Assembly: GCF_017498485.1 (NCBI RefSeq)
Contig: NZ_CP071795.1
Span: 2,232,001 to 2,296,000 of the forward strand
Direction: 5' to 3'
Source: Polaribacter batillariae
GTDB lineage: Bacteria; Bacteroidota; Bacteroidia; Flavobacteriales; Flavobacteriaceae
Length of the DNA: 64,000 nt
The notes under the pieces are model-generated. The model worked only from the letters and a program-made list of their open reading frames with translations, made no database searches and was not told where the DNA came from. The position numbers and the translations under genes were made by a program. Below, one piece after another: positions 52,014 through 61,071 of the stretch (positions are counted from its first letter, which is position 1; each line of letters starts with the position of its first letter).

Positions 52014-52099
52014 ATGTCACCCTGAGCGCAGTCGAAAGGTCTTTCTAAAAAGGTTTCAAAAACTTCCTGCAAGGTTTCAAAAACCTTGTAGGTATATCA
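52014..52099. repeat. GAGCGCAGTCGAAAGG and GGTTTCAAAAACCTT repeat cluster
   Basis: CCTGAGCGCAGTCGAAAGG (52020-52039) is a relative of the palindromes at 5786 and 37666. It is followed by units around GGTTTCAAAAACTTCCTGC and AAGGTTTCAAAAACCTTGTAG, the last a perfect stem. The cluster fills the gap between the MbnP-like and peroxidase genes. A larger version lies at 55606-55750. Confidence 0.75.
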
Positions 52100-52105
52100 C
52101 AAATA

Positions 52106-53170
52106 ATGAAAACAAACTATATTTTTCTTCTCTCTTTTTTCCTTTTGATGAATTGTGCATCTAAAGAAGAAGAAATTTATACCCCAATTCCTTATCATTT
52201 AGAAATTCCACCTTTATTTTCAGATAAATTAATTGCGCCCATAATTCCTTCGAACAATCCACTAACAGAAGAAGGAGTTGCATTGGGTAAAAAATTATTT
52301 TTCGACACATCGCTTTCTGGCGACAATTCTCAATCTTGTGCTACTTGCCACAATCCTAAAAAAGCCTTTACAGACGAAACACGTTTTAGCGATGGAGTAG
52401 ATGGCAGTTTTGGCACTAGAAACTCCATGCCCTTATTTAATTTGGCTTGGAATTTCGACGAGCGATTCGCTTGGGATGGTAAAGAATTCGGCCTAGAAAA
52501 ACAAGCTTTCGAACCTGTTTCAAACCCTATTGAAATGCATTCGAACTGGAAAAAAGTCGCCGAAAAACTACAGAAAGATTCGGCTTATCCAGATTTGTTT
52601 TTGCGTGCGTTTGGAACCTCAACCATCGATTCTGTTCTAGTAACAAAAGCAATCGCGCAATTCGAAAGAACACTTATTTCAGCAAATTCTAAATTCGATA
52701 AATTCCTTTTAGGAAAAGCAACATTAACACCAGAAGAACAAAACGGATTTAACGTTTTTATGGACGAAACGAAAGGCGATTGTTTCCATTGCCATGGAAG
52801 TGATAACAATCCACTTTGGACAGATAACAAATTTCATAACAACGGTTTAGACGCAACTTTTACAGATTTAGGTTTGGGTAAAATTACTGGCGACCCAAAA
52901 GATAATGGCAAATTTAAATCGCCATCCATTAGAAATTTAAAATTTACTGCACCCTATATGCACGATGGTCGATTTGCAACTTTAGATGAAGTTATCAATC
53001 ATTATTCTGAAGGACTTCAAAAATCTTCAACAATAGACCCTTTAATGAAAAAGGTAAACCAAGGTGGTGTAAATTTATCGACCAAAGACAAAGCCGATTT
53101 AAAAGCCTTTTTACTATCTCTTTCCGATGAAGAATTTGTCAATAATACAAACTTTACTAATAATCAATAA
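52106..53170 (+). CDS. Di-haem cytochrome c peroxidase/MbnH-like protein
   Basis: A 354-residue exported protein with a lipoprotein signal (LSFFLLMNCASKEEE). Two haem-c motifs, CATCH at residues 78-82 and CFHCH at 226-230, identify the bacterial CcpA/MauG family. GVALGKKLFFDTSLSGDNSQ and MHDGRFATLDEVINHY are family-conserved blocks. It either reduces H2O2 or, as in MbnH, oxidises a partner protein through a bis-Fe(IV) state. The MbnP-like gene just upstream favours the second. It ends the surface operon. Confidence 0.9.
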   Translation: MKTNYIFLLSFFLLMNCASKEEEIYTPIPYHLEIPPLFSDKLIAPIIPSNNPLTEEGVALGKKLFFDTSLSGDNSQSCATCHNPKKAFTDETRFSDGVDGSFGTRNSMPLFNLAWNFDERFAWDGKEFGLEKQAFEPVSNPIEMHSNWKKVAEKLQKDSAYPDLFLRAFGTSTIDSVLVTKAIAQFERTLISANSKFDKFLLGKATLTPEEQNGFNVFMDETKGDCFHCHGSDNNPLWTDNKFHNNGLDATFTDLGLGKITGDPKDNGKFKSPSIRNLKFTAPYMHDGRFATLDEVINHYSEGLQKSSTIDPLMKKVNQGGVNLSTKDKADLKAFLLSLSDEEFVNNTNFTNNQ

Positions 53171-53230
53171 AACCAATTGTTTCATTAAGTTTCATAATAA
53201 AAGATCTGTGTTTTTCTGCAACAGATATCG

Positions 53231-53260
53231 TATATTTGCAGTCAATTTAGATTTAATCTA
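53231..53260 (+). promoter_or_regulatory. Promoter box and inverted repeat before the suf operon
   Basis: TATATTTG (53231-53238) matches the TAnnTTTG -7 element. Ten bases later TAGATT-T-AATCTA (53248-53260) forms a perfect 6-bp inverted repeat, 8 bp before the ATG. It would overlap the transcription start, so it is a possible operator for Fe-S or iron control. Confidence 0.55.
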
Positions 53261-53268
53261 CTTAAATT

Positions 53269-53598
53269 ATGATAAAAGTTTCAGACACAGCAAAAAAGAA
53301 AGTCATCGAATTAATGATAGACGATGGTTTCGACGCTACTAAAGATTACGTGAGAGTAGGTGTTAAAAGTGGAGGTTGTTCAGGTTTGTCTTACGATTTA
53401 ACTTTTGATAATAAAAAAAATGAAGACGATAAAATCTTTGAACAAAACGATATAAAACTAATTGTAGATAAAAAAAGCTTTTTATATTTAGTAGGAACCA
53501 CATTAGAGTATTCTGGAGGTTTAAATGGTAAAGGATTTGTTTTTAACAACCCAAATGCCAATAGAACATGTGGTTGTGGAGAGAGTTTTAGTTTGTAA
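53269..53598 (+). CDS. sufA: Iron-sulfur cluster A-type carrier
   Basis: A 109-residue A-type carrier of the HesB/IscA family. The three ligand cysteines are seen: GVKSGGCSGLSYDLTF and the C-terminal CGCGESF. It receives clusters from the SufBCD scaffold and passes them to client proteins. It is the first gene of the suf region, followed by a four-helix-bundle pseudogene and then sufB. SufA and IscA cannot be told apart by sequence alone, but the context favours SufA. Confidence 0.88.
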   Translation: MIKVSDTAKKKVIELMIDDGFDATKDYVRVGVKSGGCSGLSYDLTFDNKKNEDDKIFEQNDIKLIVDKKSFLYLVGTTLEYSGGLNGKGFVFNNPNANRTCGCGESFSL

Positions 53599-53633
53599 AT
53601 AGTTTTAAAATTTAAGATTTAAAATTCCGAGTT

Positions 53634-53992
53634 ATGGCTACCGTTAAAATGTTCGAAGATTTAGAAATTTGGAAACTTTCCAGAGTTTTTTGTAACGACA
53701 TTAATTTAGTAGCTAATAATACAGAATAAAGAAAAGATTACAAATTATATGGTCAAATAGATGGCTCTTCAGGTTCTATTATAGATAATATTGCTGAAGG
53801 GTTTCAAAAGAAATGGAAATAAAGAGTTTATTCAATTTTTATCAATTGCAAAAGCATCTTGTGGAGAAATAAGATGCTCAATTATATAGGGTTTTTGATA
53901 GAAATTATATAAACGAAAAAGAGTTTAATAAATTAAAAGAACAAGCACTTAAATTAAGTAAAATGATTGGTGGTTTTATCAGTTACTTGTAA
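53634..53992 (+). pseudogene. Four-helix-bundle protein (23S rRNA IVS-type), degraded
   Basis: The start MATVKMFEDLEIWKLSRVFC runs into TAA after NNTE, then the frame continues [20 protein letters not shown] and AEGFQKK. A further shift leads to [19 protein letters not shown] and finally INEKEFNKLKEQALKLSKMI to a stop at 53990-53992. The FEDLEIWKLSR opening and IAEGF..GNKEF are signatures of the four-helix-bundle family. One stop and at least two shifts make it non-functional. It lies within the suf operon, between sufA and sufB, so it was probably inserted and then decayed. Confidence 0.87.
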
Positions 53993-54146
53993 AAAAGTGA
54001 TTTCAAAGGAAGTAAATACAAAAACTAAAAATTTTAAAGTTTAATGTTCAAAATACAAAAATAATTACACCTCTTTAAATTATTTAAAACAATTAGTGGA
54101 CATGTACAGAAGCCAACTTTGAACTTTAAACAAAGAACCTTAAACT

Positions 54147-55592
54147 ATGAAATATACAGAAGAGCAATTAGAACAAGAATTAAAAACCCAAGAATACAAA
54201 TACGGTTTTTATACAGACATAGAGAGCGACACGTTTCCTGTAGGATTAAGTGAAGATGTTGTACGTGCCATTTCTAAAAAGAAAAACGAGCCAGAATGGA
54301 TGACTGAATGGCGTTTAGAAGCGTACAGAGTTTGGGAACAAATGCAAGAACCAGATTGGGCAAATGTAAATTACGAGAAACCAAAATTCCAAGACATTGC
54401 TTACTATTCTGCCCCAAAAAAGAAACCAAAATTAAATTCTTTAGACGAAGTAGATCCAGAATTATTAGACACTTTTAAACGTTTAGGAATTTCTATAGAC
54501 GAACAAAAAAAATTAGCCAATGTTGCTGTAGATATTGTAATGGATTCTGTTTCTGTAGCAACTACTTTTAAGAAAACATTGGCCGAAAAAGGCATTATTT
54601 TTATGCCAATTTCAGAAGCAATTCAAGAACATCCAGAGTTGGTGCGTAAATATTTAGGAACTGTGGTACCAACGACAGACAATTTTTATGCAGCCTTAAA
54701 CTCGGCCGTTTTTTCTGACGGAAGTTTCTGTTACATTCCAAAAGGTGTTAAATGTCCCATGGAATTATCAACTTATTTTAGAATTAACGAAGGCGGAACA
54801 GGCCAATTTGAAAGAACCTTAGTTGTTGCAGACAAAGGCAGTTATGTTTCTTATTTAGAAGGTTGTACTGCTCCAATGCGAGATGAAAATCAACTACATG
54901 CAGCTGTAGTAGAATTAATTGCAATGGACGATGCAGAAATTAAATATTCTACCGTACAAAACTGGTATCCTGGAAATAAAGAAGGAAAAGGTGGTGTTTA
55001 CAATTTTGTTACCAAAAGAGGTTTGTGCGAAAACAATGCAAAAATTTCTTGGACACAAGTAGAAACTGGTTCTGCAGTTACCTGGAAATATCCATCATGT
55101 GTTTTAAAAGGAAACAATTCTGTGGGCGAATTTTACTCGATTGCAGTTACCAACAATCACCAACAAGCAGATACTGGAACCAAAATGATTCATTTAGGCA
55201 AAAACACACGTTCTACCATTATTTCTAAAGGTATTTCTGCAGGAAACTCTCAAAATTCATATAGAGGATTAGTACAGATAAATGCAAGAGCAGAAAATGC
55301 GCGTAATTTCTCTCAATGCGACTCTTTATTGATGGGAAATGAATGCGGTGCACACACATTTCCTTACATCGAAGCAAAAAACAAATCGGCTCAAATAGAA
55401 CACGAAGCAACCACTAGTAAAATCGGTGAAGACCAACTTTTCTATTGCAACCAACGTGGTATTGATACTGAAAAAGCAATTGCTTTAATCGTAAACGGTT
55501 TTAGTAAAGAAGTACTCAATAAATTACCTATGGAATTTGCTGTAGAAGCGCAAAAATTATTAGAAATTTCTTTAGAAGGAAGTGTAGGATAA
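54147..55592 (+). CDS. sufB: Fe-S assembly scaffold SufB
   Basis: A 481-residue SufB of normal length. Conserved blocks include [56 protein letters not shown] and the C-terminal [20 protein letters not shown] and [15 protein letters not shown]. The Cys in [17 protein letters not shown] is the likely persulfide-accepting residue. SufB forms the SufBC2D complex with the two proteins encoded downstream, building clusters from sulfur and iron. A lactonase-like gene separates it from sufC. Confidence 0.96.
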   Translation: MKYTEEQLEQELKTQEYKYGFYTDIESDTFPVGLSEDVVRAISKKKNEPEWMTEWRLEAYRVWEQMQEPDWANVNYEKPKFQDIAYYSAPKKKPKLNSLDEVDPELLDTFKRLGISIDEQKKLANVAVDIVMDSVSVATTFKKTLAEKGIIFMPISEAIQEHPELVRKYLGTVVPTTDNFYAALNSAVFSDGSFCYIPKGVKCPMELSTYFRINEGGTGQFERTLVVADKGSYVSYLEGCTAPMRDENQLHAAVVELIAMDDAEIKYSTVQNWYPGNKEGKGGVYNFVTKRGLCENNAKISWTQVETGSAVTWKYPSCVLKGNNSVGEFYSIAVTNNHQQADTGTKMIHLGKNTRSTIISKGISAGNSQNSYRGLVQINARAENARNFSQCDSLLMGNECGAHTFPYIEAKNKSAQIEHEATTSKIGEDQLFYCNQRGIDTEKAIALIVNGFSKEVLNKLPMEFAVEAQKLLEISLEGSVG

Positions 55593-55605
55593 TTATCTTG
55601 TTCCG

Positions 55606-55750
55606 CAGAGTTTCAAAAACATCCTGTAGGGTTTCAAAAATTTCCTGCAAGGTTGGTTTCAAAAACATCCTGCAAGGTTTCAAAAACCTTGTAGGTATTT
55701 AAAAAAAACAATAATTATACCTACAAGGTCAAAAAAAAGACCTTGCAGGA
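55606..55750. repeat. Cluster of CCTGCAAGGTTTCAAAAACC repeat units
   Basis: At least four tandem-like units carrying GGTTTCAAAAACATCCTGC are followed by a perfect stem, CCTTGTAGGTAT with ATACCTACAAGG, and a closing CCTTGCAGG. The units are the same family as 52014-52099. They fill the gap between sufB and the lactonase-like gene and would form strong RNA hairpins. Confidence 0.8.
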
Positions 55751-55769
55751 AAATCAAAATAATAAATAC

Positions 55770-56885
55770 ATGAAAAAAATACTATTCTTACTTCTTGCAA
55801 TTAGTATTGTAAGTTGTAAAAAAACAGAAAAAAAGGTTGAAGAAACTTCGAAACCAAAAGTAAAATTACACCAATTAGTGGGGGGTACTATCTTTGTAAA
55901 AAAATTAGAAGTTTTCTCTCAAGACTCAACCTATAAAGGGCAAACAAAAGAATTTACAGATACATATTATGTAATAGAACACCCAAAAGGAAACCTAATG
56001 TGGGATGCAGGTTTGCCAGAACAATTTGTAATGCCAGAACCTTTTGACGAGCCAAGTGGTGTTTTTAGAATTCAAAGACCAGATTCTTTAGCAAATCAAT
56101 TAAATTCCATCGGTTTTAAAAAAGACGATTTTAAATACTTTGCCATGTCTCATTCGCATTTCGATCATACAGGTCATGCAAATTACATGAAAGATGCCAC
56201 ATGGATTGTGCAAGAAAACGAATACAATTCGGTTTTAGGAGACTCTTTAAAAACTAAAAACCCAGCAGTTGCAGCCTTAAAAAACGTTAAAAAAATTAAA
56301 GGAGATTACGATGTTTTTGGAGACGGAACAGTGGTTATAAAATACATGCCAGGGCATACAGTTGGGCATCAAGTTTTATATGTCGATTTAGGTTTAGAAA
56401 AACCCATTTTATTAGCAGGAGATTTATATCATTTTAAAGAAAATAGAGAACATAAAAGAGTTCCATCATTTAATTACGATGTAAAACAAACTTTAGAAAG
56501 TATGGAAAAGTTTGAAGCTTTTGCGAAAGAAAAAAATGCAGAAGTAATCATTCAGCATTCACCACAAGATTTTTTAAAACTACAAGAAATATTGGCTAAA
56601 AATAAAACGTCTTCTCCAAAAATTTTCGAAGGAGAATTTGTGTATGTAGCAGATGCAGCAAGTTTTACAGACTGTAAAACAGGAAAAATATATTCAATAA
56701 CTGGCAATGAAGATTATATTTTGTTGCAAAAGGCATATTTAAATGCAGACCATGAAACATATGAGCCTGAATGGGTAAAAGTTTCTGGAGAACTTAAAAT
56801 GGGAGAAAAAATGAATGGAGGTTTAGAAGAACAATTGGTTATTTCTAAATTTATTTCGTTAGATGAAAATAAAAAATGCAATTAA
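55770..56885 (+). CDS. Metallo-beta-lactamase-fold lipoprotein (AHL lactonase-like) within the suf operon
   Basis: A protein of about 371 residues started at 55770 (MKKILFLLLAISIVSCKKTE), giving a clear lipoprotein signal; an upstream frame to 55743 would mask it. The zinc-binding motif SHSHFDHTGH is intact, with GHTVGHQVLYVDLG and LLAGDLYHF supplying further ligands. It is like the N-acyl homoserine lactonase subgroup of MBL hydrolases, which open lactone rings. It is lipid-anchored, so acts outside the cytoplasm. It lies between sufB and sufC, with an 18-bp gap to sufC, although it has no known Fe-S role. Confidence 0.87.
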   Translation: MKKILFLLLAISIVSCKKTEKKVEETSKPKVKLHQLVGGTIFVKKLEVFSQDSTYKGQTKEFTDTYYVIEHPKGNLMWDAGLPEQFVMPEPFDEPSGVFRIQRPDSLANQLNSIGFKKDDFKYFAMSHSHFDHTGHANYMKDATWIVQENEYNSVLGDSLKTKNPAVAALKNVKKIKGDYDVFGDGTVVIKYMPGHTVGHQVLYVDLGLEKPILLAGDLYHFKENREHKRVPSFNYDVKQTLESMEKFEAFAKEKNAEVIIQHSPQDFLKLQEILAKNKTSSPKIFEGEFVYVADAASFTDCKTGKIYSITGNEDYILLQKAYLNADHETYEPEWVKVSGELKMGEKMNGGLEEQLVISKFISLDENKKCN

Positions 56886-56902
56886 TTTTACATATATAAA
56901 AG

Positions 56903-57652
56903 ATGTTAAAAATAGAAAATTTACAAGCAAGTATAGACGATAAGTTAATCTTAAAAGGATTAAACCTCGAGGTAAAAGCAGGTGAGGTTCATGCAATTAT
57001 GGGACCCAATGGAGCAGGAAAAAGTACTTTAGCAAATATTATTGCAGGTAAAGAAGAATACGAAGTTACCAATGGAACCATCGAATTAAATGGCGAAGAT
57101 ATTAGCGAACTTGCTCCAGAAGAAAGAGCACACAATGGGGTGTTTTTATCTTTTCAATACCCAGTAGAAATTCCTGGCGTTTCTGTAACCAACTTTATAA
57201 AAACAGCAATTAACGAAACTCGCAAAGCAAAAGGTTTAGAAGACATGCCAGCCAAAGACATGTTAAAGAAAATTCGTGAGAAATCAGAATTATTAGAAAT
57301 AGACCGTAAATTCTTATCGCGTTCTTTAAACGAAGGTTTTTCTGGAGGCGAAAAAAAACGTAACGAAATCTTTCAAATGGCAATGTTAGACCCCAAATTA
57401 GCCATTTTAGACGAAACAGATTCTGGTTTAGATATTGATGCTTTGCGTATTGTTGCAAACGGAGTAAACAAACTAAAATCGAAAGATAATGCCGTAATTG
57501 TAATTACACATTACCAACGTTTGTTAGAGTATATTGTTCCAGATTTTGTACACGTTTTACACGATGGAAAAATTGTAAAATCAGGAGACGCTTCTTTAGC
57601 TTTAGAGTTAGAAGCGAAGGGATATGATTGGATTAAGCAAGAACTTGTATAA
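56903..57652 (+). CDS. sufC: Fe-S assembly ATPase SufC
   Basis: A 249-residue ABC-type ATPase. Walker A is GPNGAGKSTLANI, the signature is LNEGFSGGEKKRNEIFQMAM and Walker B is LAILDETDSGLDIDAL, with the His switch in VIVITHYQRLLEYI. SufC lacks membrane domains and powers conformational change of SufB and SufD. It ends about 150 bp before sufD, with ACTGAAGACTG repeats in the gap. Full length and intact. Confidence 0.96.
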   Translation: MLKIENLQASIDDKLILKGLNLEVKAGEVHAIMGPNGAGKSTLANIIAGKEEYEVTNGTIELNGEDISELAPEERAHNGVFLSFQYPVEIPGVSVTNFIKTAINETRKAKGLEDMPAKDMLKKIREKSELLEIDRKFLSRSLNEGFSGGEKKRNEIFQMAMLDPKLAILDETDSGLDIDALRIVANGVNKLKSKDNAVIVITHYQRLLEYIVPDFVHVLHDGKIVKSGDASLALELEAKGYDWIKQELV

Positions 57653-57799
57653 GTTCGTAGTAAATCAGTAGGCAGTATGCAGTCAAAAAACTGCACTCCA
57701 AAAACAAAAATAAAAAACAAGAAAGTTAGTCATTAAAAGCAATTTATATATTTAATTCATAAACTGCTAACTGAAGACTGGCGACTGAAGACTGAAACC

Positions 57800-59113
57800 A
57801 TGGAATTAAAAGATAAATTATTATCATCATACGTAGCGTTTGAAAATCGTGTAGATACCAATTCAGATATTCACGAAATTCGTTCTAAGGCGCTTCAAAA
57901 TTTTGAAAGCTTGGGTTTTCCTACCAGAAAATTAGAAGCTTGGAAATACACTTCTTTAAACTCTGTTTTAAAGCAAGATTATAGTTTATTTCCTCACAAA
58001 GAAAACGCTGTTGCGTTGGCAGAAGTAAAAAAATATTTTATTCACGATATAGATGCTTATAAAATTGTATTTATCGATGGCAAATACAGCTCTTTTTTAT
58101 CAGAAACTACACACGATACAATAGATGTTTGCCTAATGTCATCTGCATTGGCAAAGCCAAAATACAAAGCTGTAATCGATAATTATTTTAACAAAATTGC
58201 AAAACAAGACAATTTAACCTCTTTAAATACGGCATTTGCAAACGAGGGTGCTTACATTTATATCCCAAAAAATAAAGAGGTCGAAAAACCAATTCAAATA
58301 ATTCATTTTACAACAGGGTCAGAAACTGCAACCATGTTACAACCCCGTAATTTAATTGTTGTGGGCGAGAACTCTCAGGTGCAAATTATAGAACGCCATC
58401 AAAGTTTAACTAGCAATGCTGTATTAACAAATGCGGTTACTGAAATTTTTGCAGATAAAAGTGCTCATATCGATTATTATAAAATTCAGAATGACAATTT
58501 AAACGCTTCTTTAGTCGATAATTCTTACATAGAACAACAGTCGAAAAGTGTGGTTTCTGTACATACTTTTTCTTTCGGGGGAAATATTACCAGAAACAAT
58601 TTAAACTTTTATCAAAAAGGAGAATATATCGATTCTATTTTAAAAGGAATTACAATTATAGAAGGAAAACAACACGTAGATCATCATACTTTAGTACATC
58701 ATATAGAGCCAAATTGCGAGTCTCATCAAGATTATAAAGGAATTTACGATGCGCGTTCTACCGGAGTTTTTAACGGTAAAGTTATTGTAGAAAAAGAAGC
58801 GCAGAAAACAAATGCATACCAACAAAACAACAATGTTTTAATAAGTGATAAAGCGACCATTAACGCAAAACCTCAACTAGAAATTTTTGCTGATGATGTA
58901 AAATGTTCTCATGGTTGTACCATTGGTCAATTAGATGATGATGCGCTGTTTTACATGCAACAACGTGGAATTCCGAAAAAAGAAGGAAAAGCATTACTCA
59001 TGTACGCTTTTGCAAATACTGTGTTAGAAAGTGTAAAAATTCCAGAAGTAAAACAACGAATTACCAAGATTATCGCCAAAAAATTGGGCGTTAATATGGG
59101 TTTTGATTTGTAA
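57800..59113 (+). CDS. sufD: Fe-S assembly scaffold SufD
   Basis: A 437-residue SufD of usual length. The N-terminus is helical with FESLGFPTRKLEAWKYTSLN, the family motif. The beta-helix core includes VDHHTLVHHIEPNCESHQDY and STGVFNGKVIVEKEAQKTNA, and the end DDVKCSHGCTIGQLDDDALF is the SufB/SufD signature. It pairs with SufB in the SufBC2D complex. The cysteine desulfurase SufS, which usually follows in Bacteroidota, is not present in the next 4.9 kb. Confidence 0.95.
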   Translation: MELKDKLLSSYVAFENRVDTNSDIHEIRSKALQNFESLGFPTRKLEAWKYTSLNSVLKQDYSLFPHKENAVALAEVKKYFIHDIDAYKIVFIDGKYSSFLSETTHDTIDVCLMSSALAKPKYKAVIDNYFNKIAKQDNLTSLNTAFANEGAYIYIPKNKEVEKPIQIIHFTTGSETATMLQPRNLIVVGENSQVQIIERHQSLTSNAVLTNAVTEIFADKSAHIDYYKIQNDNLNASLVDNSYIEQQSKSVVSVHTFSFGGNITRNNLNFYQKGEYIDSILKGITIIEGKQHVDHHTLVHHIEPNCESHQDYKGIYDARSTGVFNGKVIVEKEAQKTNAYQQNNNVLISDKATINAKPQLEIFADDVKCSHGCTIGQLDDDALFYMQQRGIPKKEGKALLMYAFANTVLESVKIPEVKQRITKIIAKKLGVNMGFDL

Positions 59114-59204
59114 GCAATACAGTTAACCTTTGTTCTAAACAAGTTAATATTCGTTACATAGCTTTTTTATTTTTGTATGAAATTAACTAGCTAAAACAAA
59201 CATT

Positions 59205-59408
59205 ATGAACAAAACCATCAAAACAGTATTATTAGTAGCCGGTCTTATTTTATTAGGTTACGGAATTTACACGTTAATTCAGCCAGAAACACAAGTTTCT
59301 ATTGGAGATTTAGACTTAATAGAAGCACAAGACAACACGAATTCGTACATTACAATTGGTTTAGGAATTCTTGCAGTAGCTTTAAGTTTAATTAAAGGAA
59401 AAAGCTAA
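59205..59408 (+). CDS. Small two-helix membrane protein
   Basis: A 67-residue protein. Two hydrophobic helices, TVLLVAGLILLGYGIYTLI and SYITIGLGILAVALSLI, flank an acidic loop (VSIGDLDLIEAQDNTN). It resembles the small, uncharacterised membrane proteins often found singly in Flavobacteriaceae. It follows sufD by 92 bp on the same strand and sits just before a degraded IS982. No function is recognised. Confidence 0.75.
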   Translation: MNKTIKTVLLVAGLILLGYGIYTLIQPETQVSIGDLDLIEAQDNTNSYITIGLGILAVALSLIKGKS

Positions 59409-59425
59409 AAACCTGATTTCGATTA

Positions 59426-60411
59426 TTAAAACGAACAAATTTGTTTAGAATTCACTGTTTGATACTTGATAGATGGTTTTTGGGGCAAGAAAATGTAAGC
59501 TATTAAACCAGAGATTATGTTGGTTAAAAAATTGCCAAAACTTCTGTGTCTAGAATGTTCTATTTGGCAAATACTTTTAGGTTCATCATTTACTGTTTCA
59601 ATAACTGAGCGTTTTCTAAGCAATATTTTATGAGAAATACTCATTAAACAGTTTTTCATATTATTCCTGATACCTGTTATTAACTGGACGCGATTTACAA
59701 AGAGTAATTGCGCCAATTTTTTACCTATATCGCCTTTATCGGCAAAAAGTTTTCCGAATATTTTATCAAAAAAACACTCTTGTTTTAACCTGCATTATGC
59801 ATTAGGAATACACAAAAGGAGGACTTAAATCATTAATTTGGGAGAATAAGCCATCCATCCAAGGTCTTTTTTTAGTGTTTAAAGCAATCTTTAAGACCTT
59901 TCTGTTAGCATGATTTACTGTCCAAGCTCCTAATGCAAAGCTATGGTAAATTTTAATATTTCTCCCTTATTGTTTATGATAATATGGAGCTTAAAGCCAA
60001 AACCAGCCAACGATAGATTTTCCTGTATTAGCAATACCCTTAGACACCTTATTGGAATAGATACGCTTTTTCTTACAACCCCTAACAGGTAACAGGCGTA
60101 GAATCTATAAAAGAAATACCTATACATTTTCCGATACAGCAAGTTTTTAAGAACATTACCATAGCCATAAGATTTTGTTGTATAAGCTCTGTAAATCTAT
60201 TGTAGGACACAGTTTTGGGAAATTCCTTTTTCATATGTTGTTGCGCATAGTAAATATAAAAGTGTTTAAAAGTCCTAAAATTGCTTAGCTGAAAGAGTAC
60301 AGATATCGTTACCACTTCATTTTTTGATATTCTTGGTGGGGGTTTAGCAGGGTTACCATTAAAAACAAGAAAGAACAAAGCCCAGATGCTCCAGGAATGT
60401 TGGCAAGACAT
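59426..60411 (-). pseudogene. IS982-family transposase remnant
   Basis: Read leftward, the pieces HFYIYYAQQHMKKEFPKTVS and YNRFTELIQQNLM with GISFIDSTPVTC (60411-60082), then GFGFKLHIIINNKGEILKF (near 59990), DGLFSQINDLSPPF (near 59830) and finally VNRVQLITGIRNNMKNCLMS with LLRKRSVIETVND to 59426, follow the order of IS982 transposases. The pieces are in different frames with several stops, so the gene is dead. It marks a former insertion downstream of the suf operon. Confidence 0.85.
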
Positions 60412-60713
60412 TATGCCACATCTACAACAACTTTTTTGGTTGAGCTTAGGAAAAATCGATTAACGACCGTTTGCAACGTGCCACTTTTAGCGCATAAAAG
60501 AGGCTTTTTTCAATCATACTTCTTTAATATTTATACACTGTCTGGAATTTTTATAATTAATTTCGGAAGGTGTAATACCATTTCTTAAAAAAACGATTAT
60601 CTCCCTTTTACTCCCAGTTATTTTTAATATTAACCACTTATTTATTCTAAACACTAGCGGTCGTTTATATACAATACCTTCATGGCATTGTTAAACACAA
60701 AATCAAATAAATT
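60412..60713. other. Intergenic region after the IS982 remnant
   Basis: No real gene; a short frame at 60397-60588 crosses the transposase start and is ignored. The stretch contains CGACCGTTTGCAACGTGCCA and TTAGCGCATAAAAGAGGC, then a TATACACTG tract and the upstream region of the small secreted fragment. The remaining IS982 terminal repeat could not be fixed. Confidence 0.4.
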
Positions 60714-60962
60714 ATGAAGAAAATTATGAATTTAATGTTCTGCATAATAATCACAAATGTTTCACGATCTCAAGATTTTCATGTAGAATTAGGAGGGGAA
60801 ATAACAACTCTGTCTGGAGGCGTATTATATGCAGAAAGCAATGTTTCTGTTGTCGGAAACTTAACAGTAGAAAAAAGTGGTTCTTATATTGTTGATGGAA
60901 ATGTAGCAGGGAACATCACTTACAAACGTCATATTTCAGATACTGATAGGGCAAGTAATTAA
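60714..60962 (+). CDS. Short secreted protein, likely fragment of a surface protein
   Basis: An 82-residue frame with a probable signal peptide (MKKIMNLMFCIIITNVSRSQ). The mature part DFHVELGGEITTLSGGVLYA and NVSVVGNLTVEKSGSYIVDG ends NITYKRHISDTDRASN and stops. The pattern is like the opening of long flavobacterial surface or type IX-secreted repeat proteins, in which ITYKR(Y/H)ISDT continues into further domains. It is therefore probably a truncated gene rather than a full one. Confidence 0.6.
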   Translation: MKKIMNLMFCIIITNVSRSQDFHVELGGEITTLSGGVLYAESNVSVVGNLTVEKSGSYIVDGNVAGNITYKRHISDTDRASN

Positions 60963-61071
60963 ACCTACAGTACACTTATAGCACTTGAACAGAGTCTATA
61001 GAAGTATTTATTGATAGAACGAATATTTGCGAGAAGATTACAAAAAGAACCAACTAAATTAAATTAAAATT

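Noticed and set aside
55606..55750. Possible CRISPR array
   Set aside because: The units are short, irregular and directly palindromic, with no unique spacers of uniform length and no cas genes nearby.
57771..57794. ACTGAAGACTG direct repeat before sufD
   Set aside because: Two copies separated by three bases; too short and common in flavobacterial gaps to support a regulatory claim.
60397..60588. A 63-codon plus-strand frame
   Set aside because: It overlaps the start of the IS982 remnant in antisense and shows no protein-like composition.
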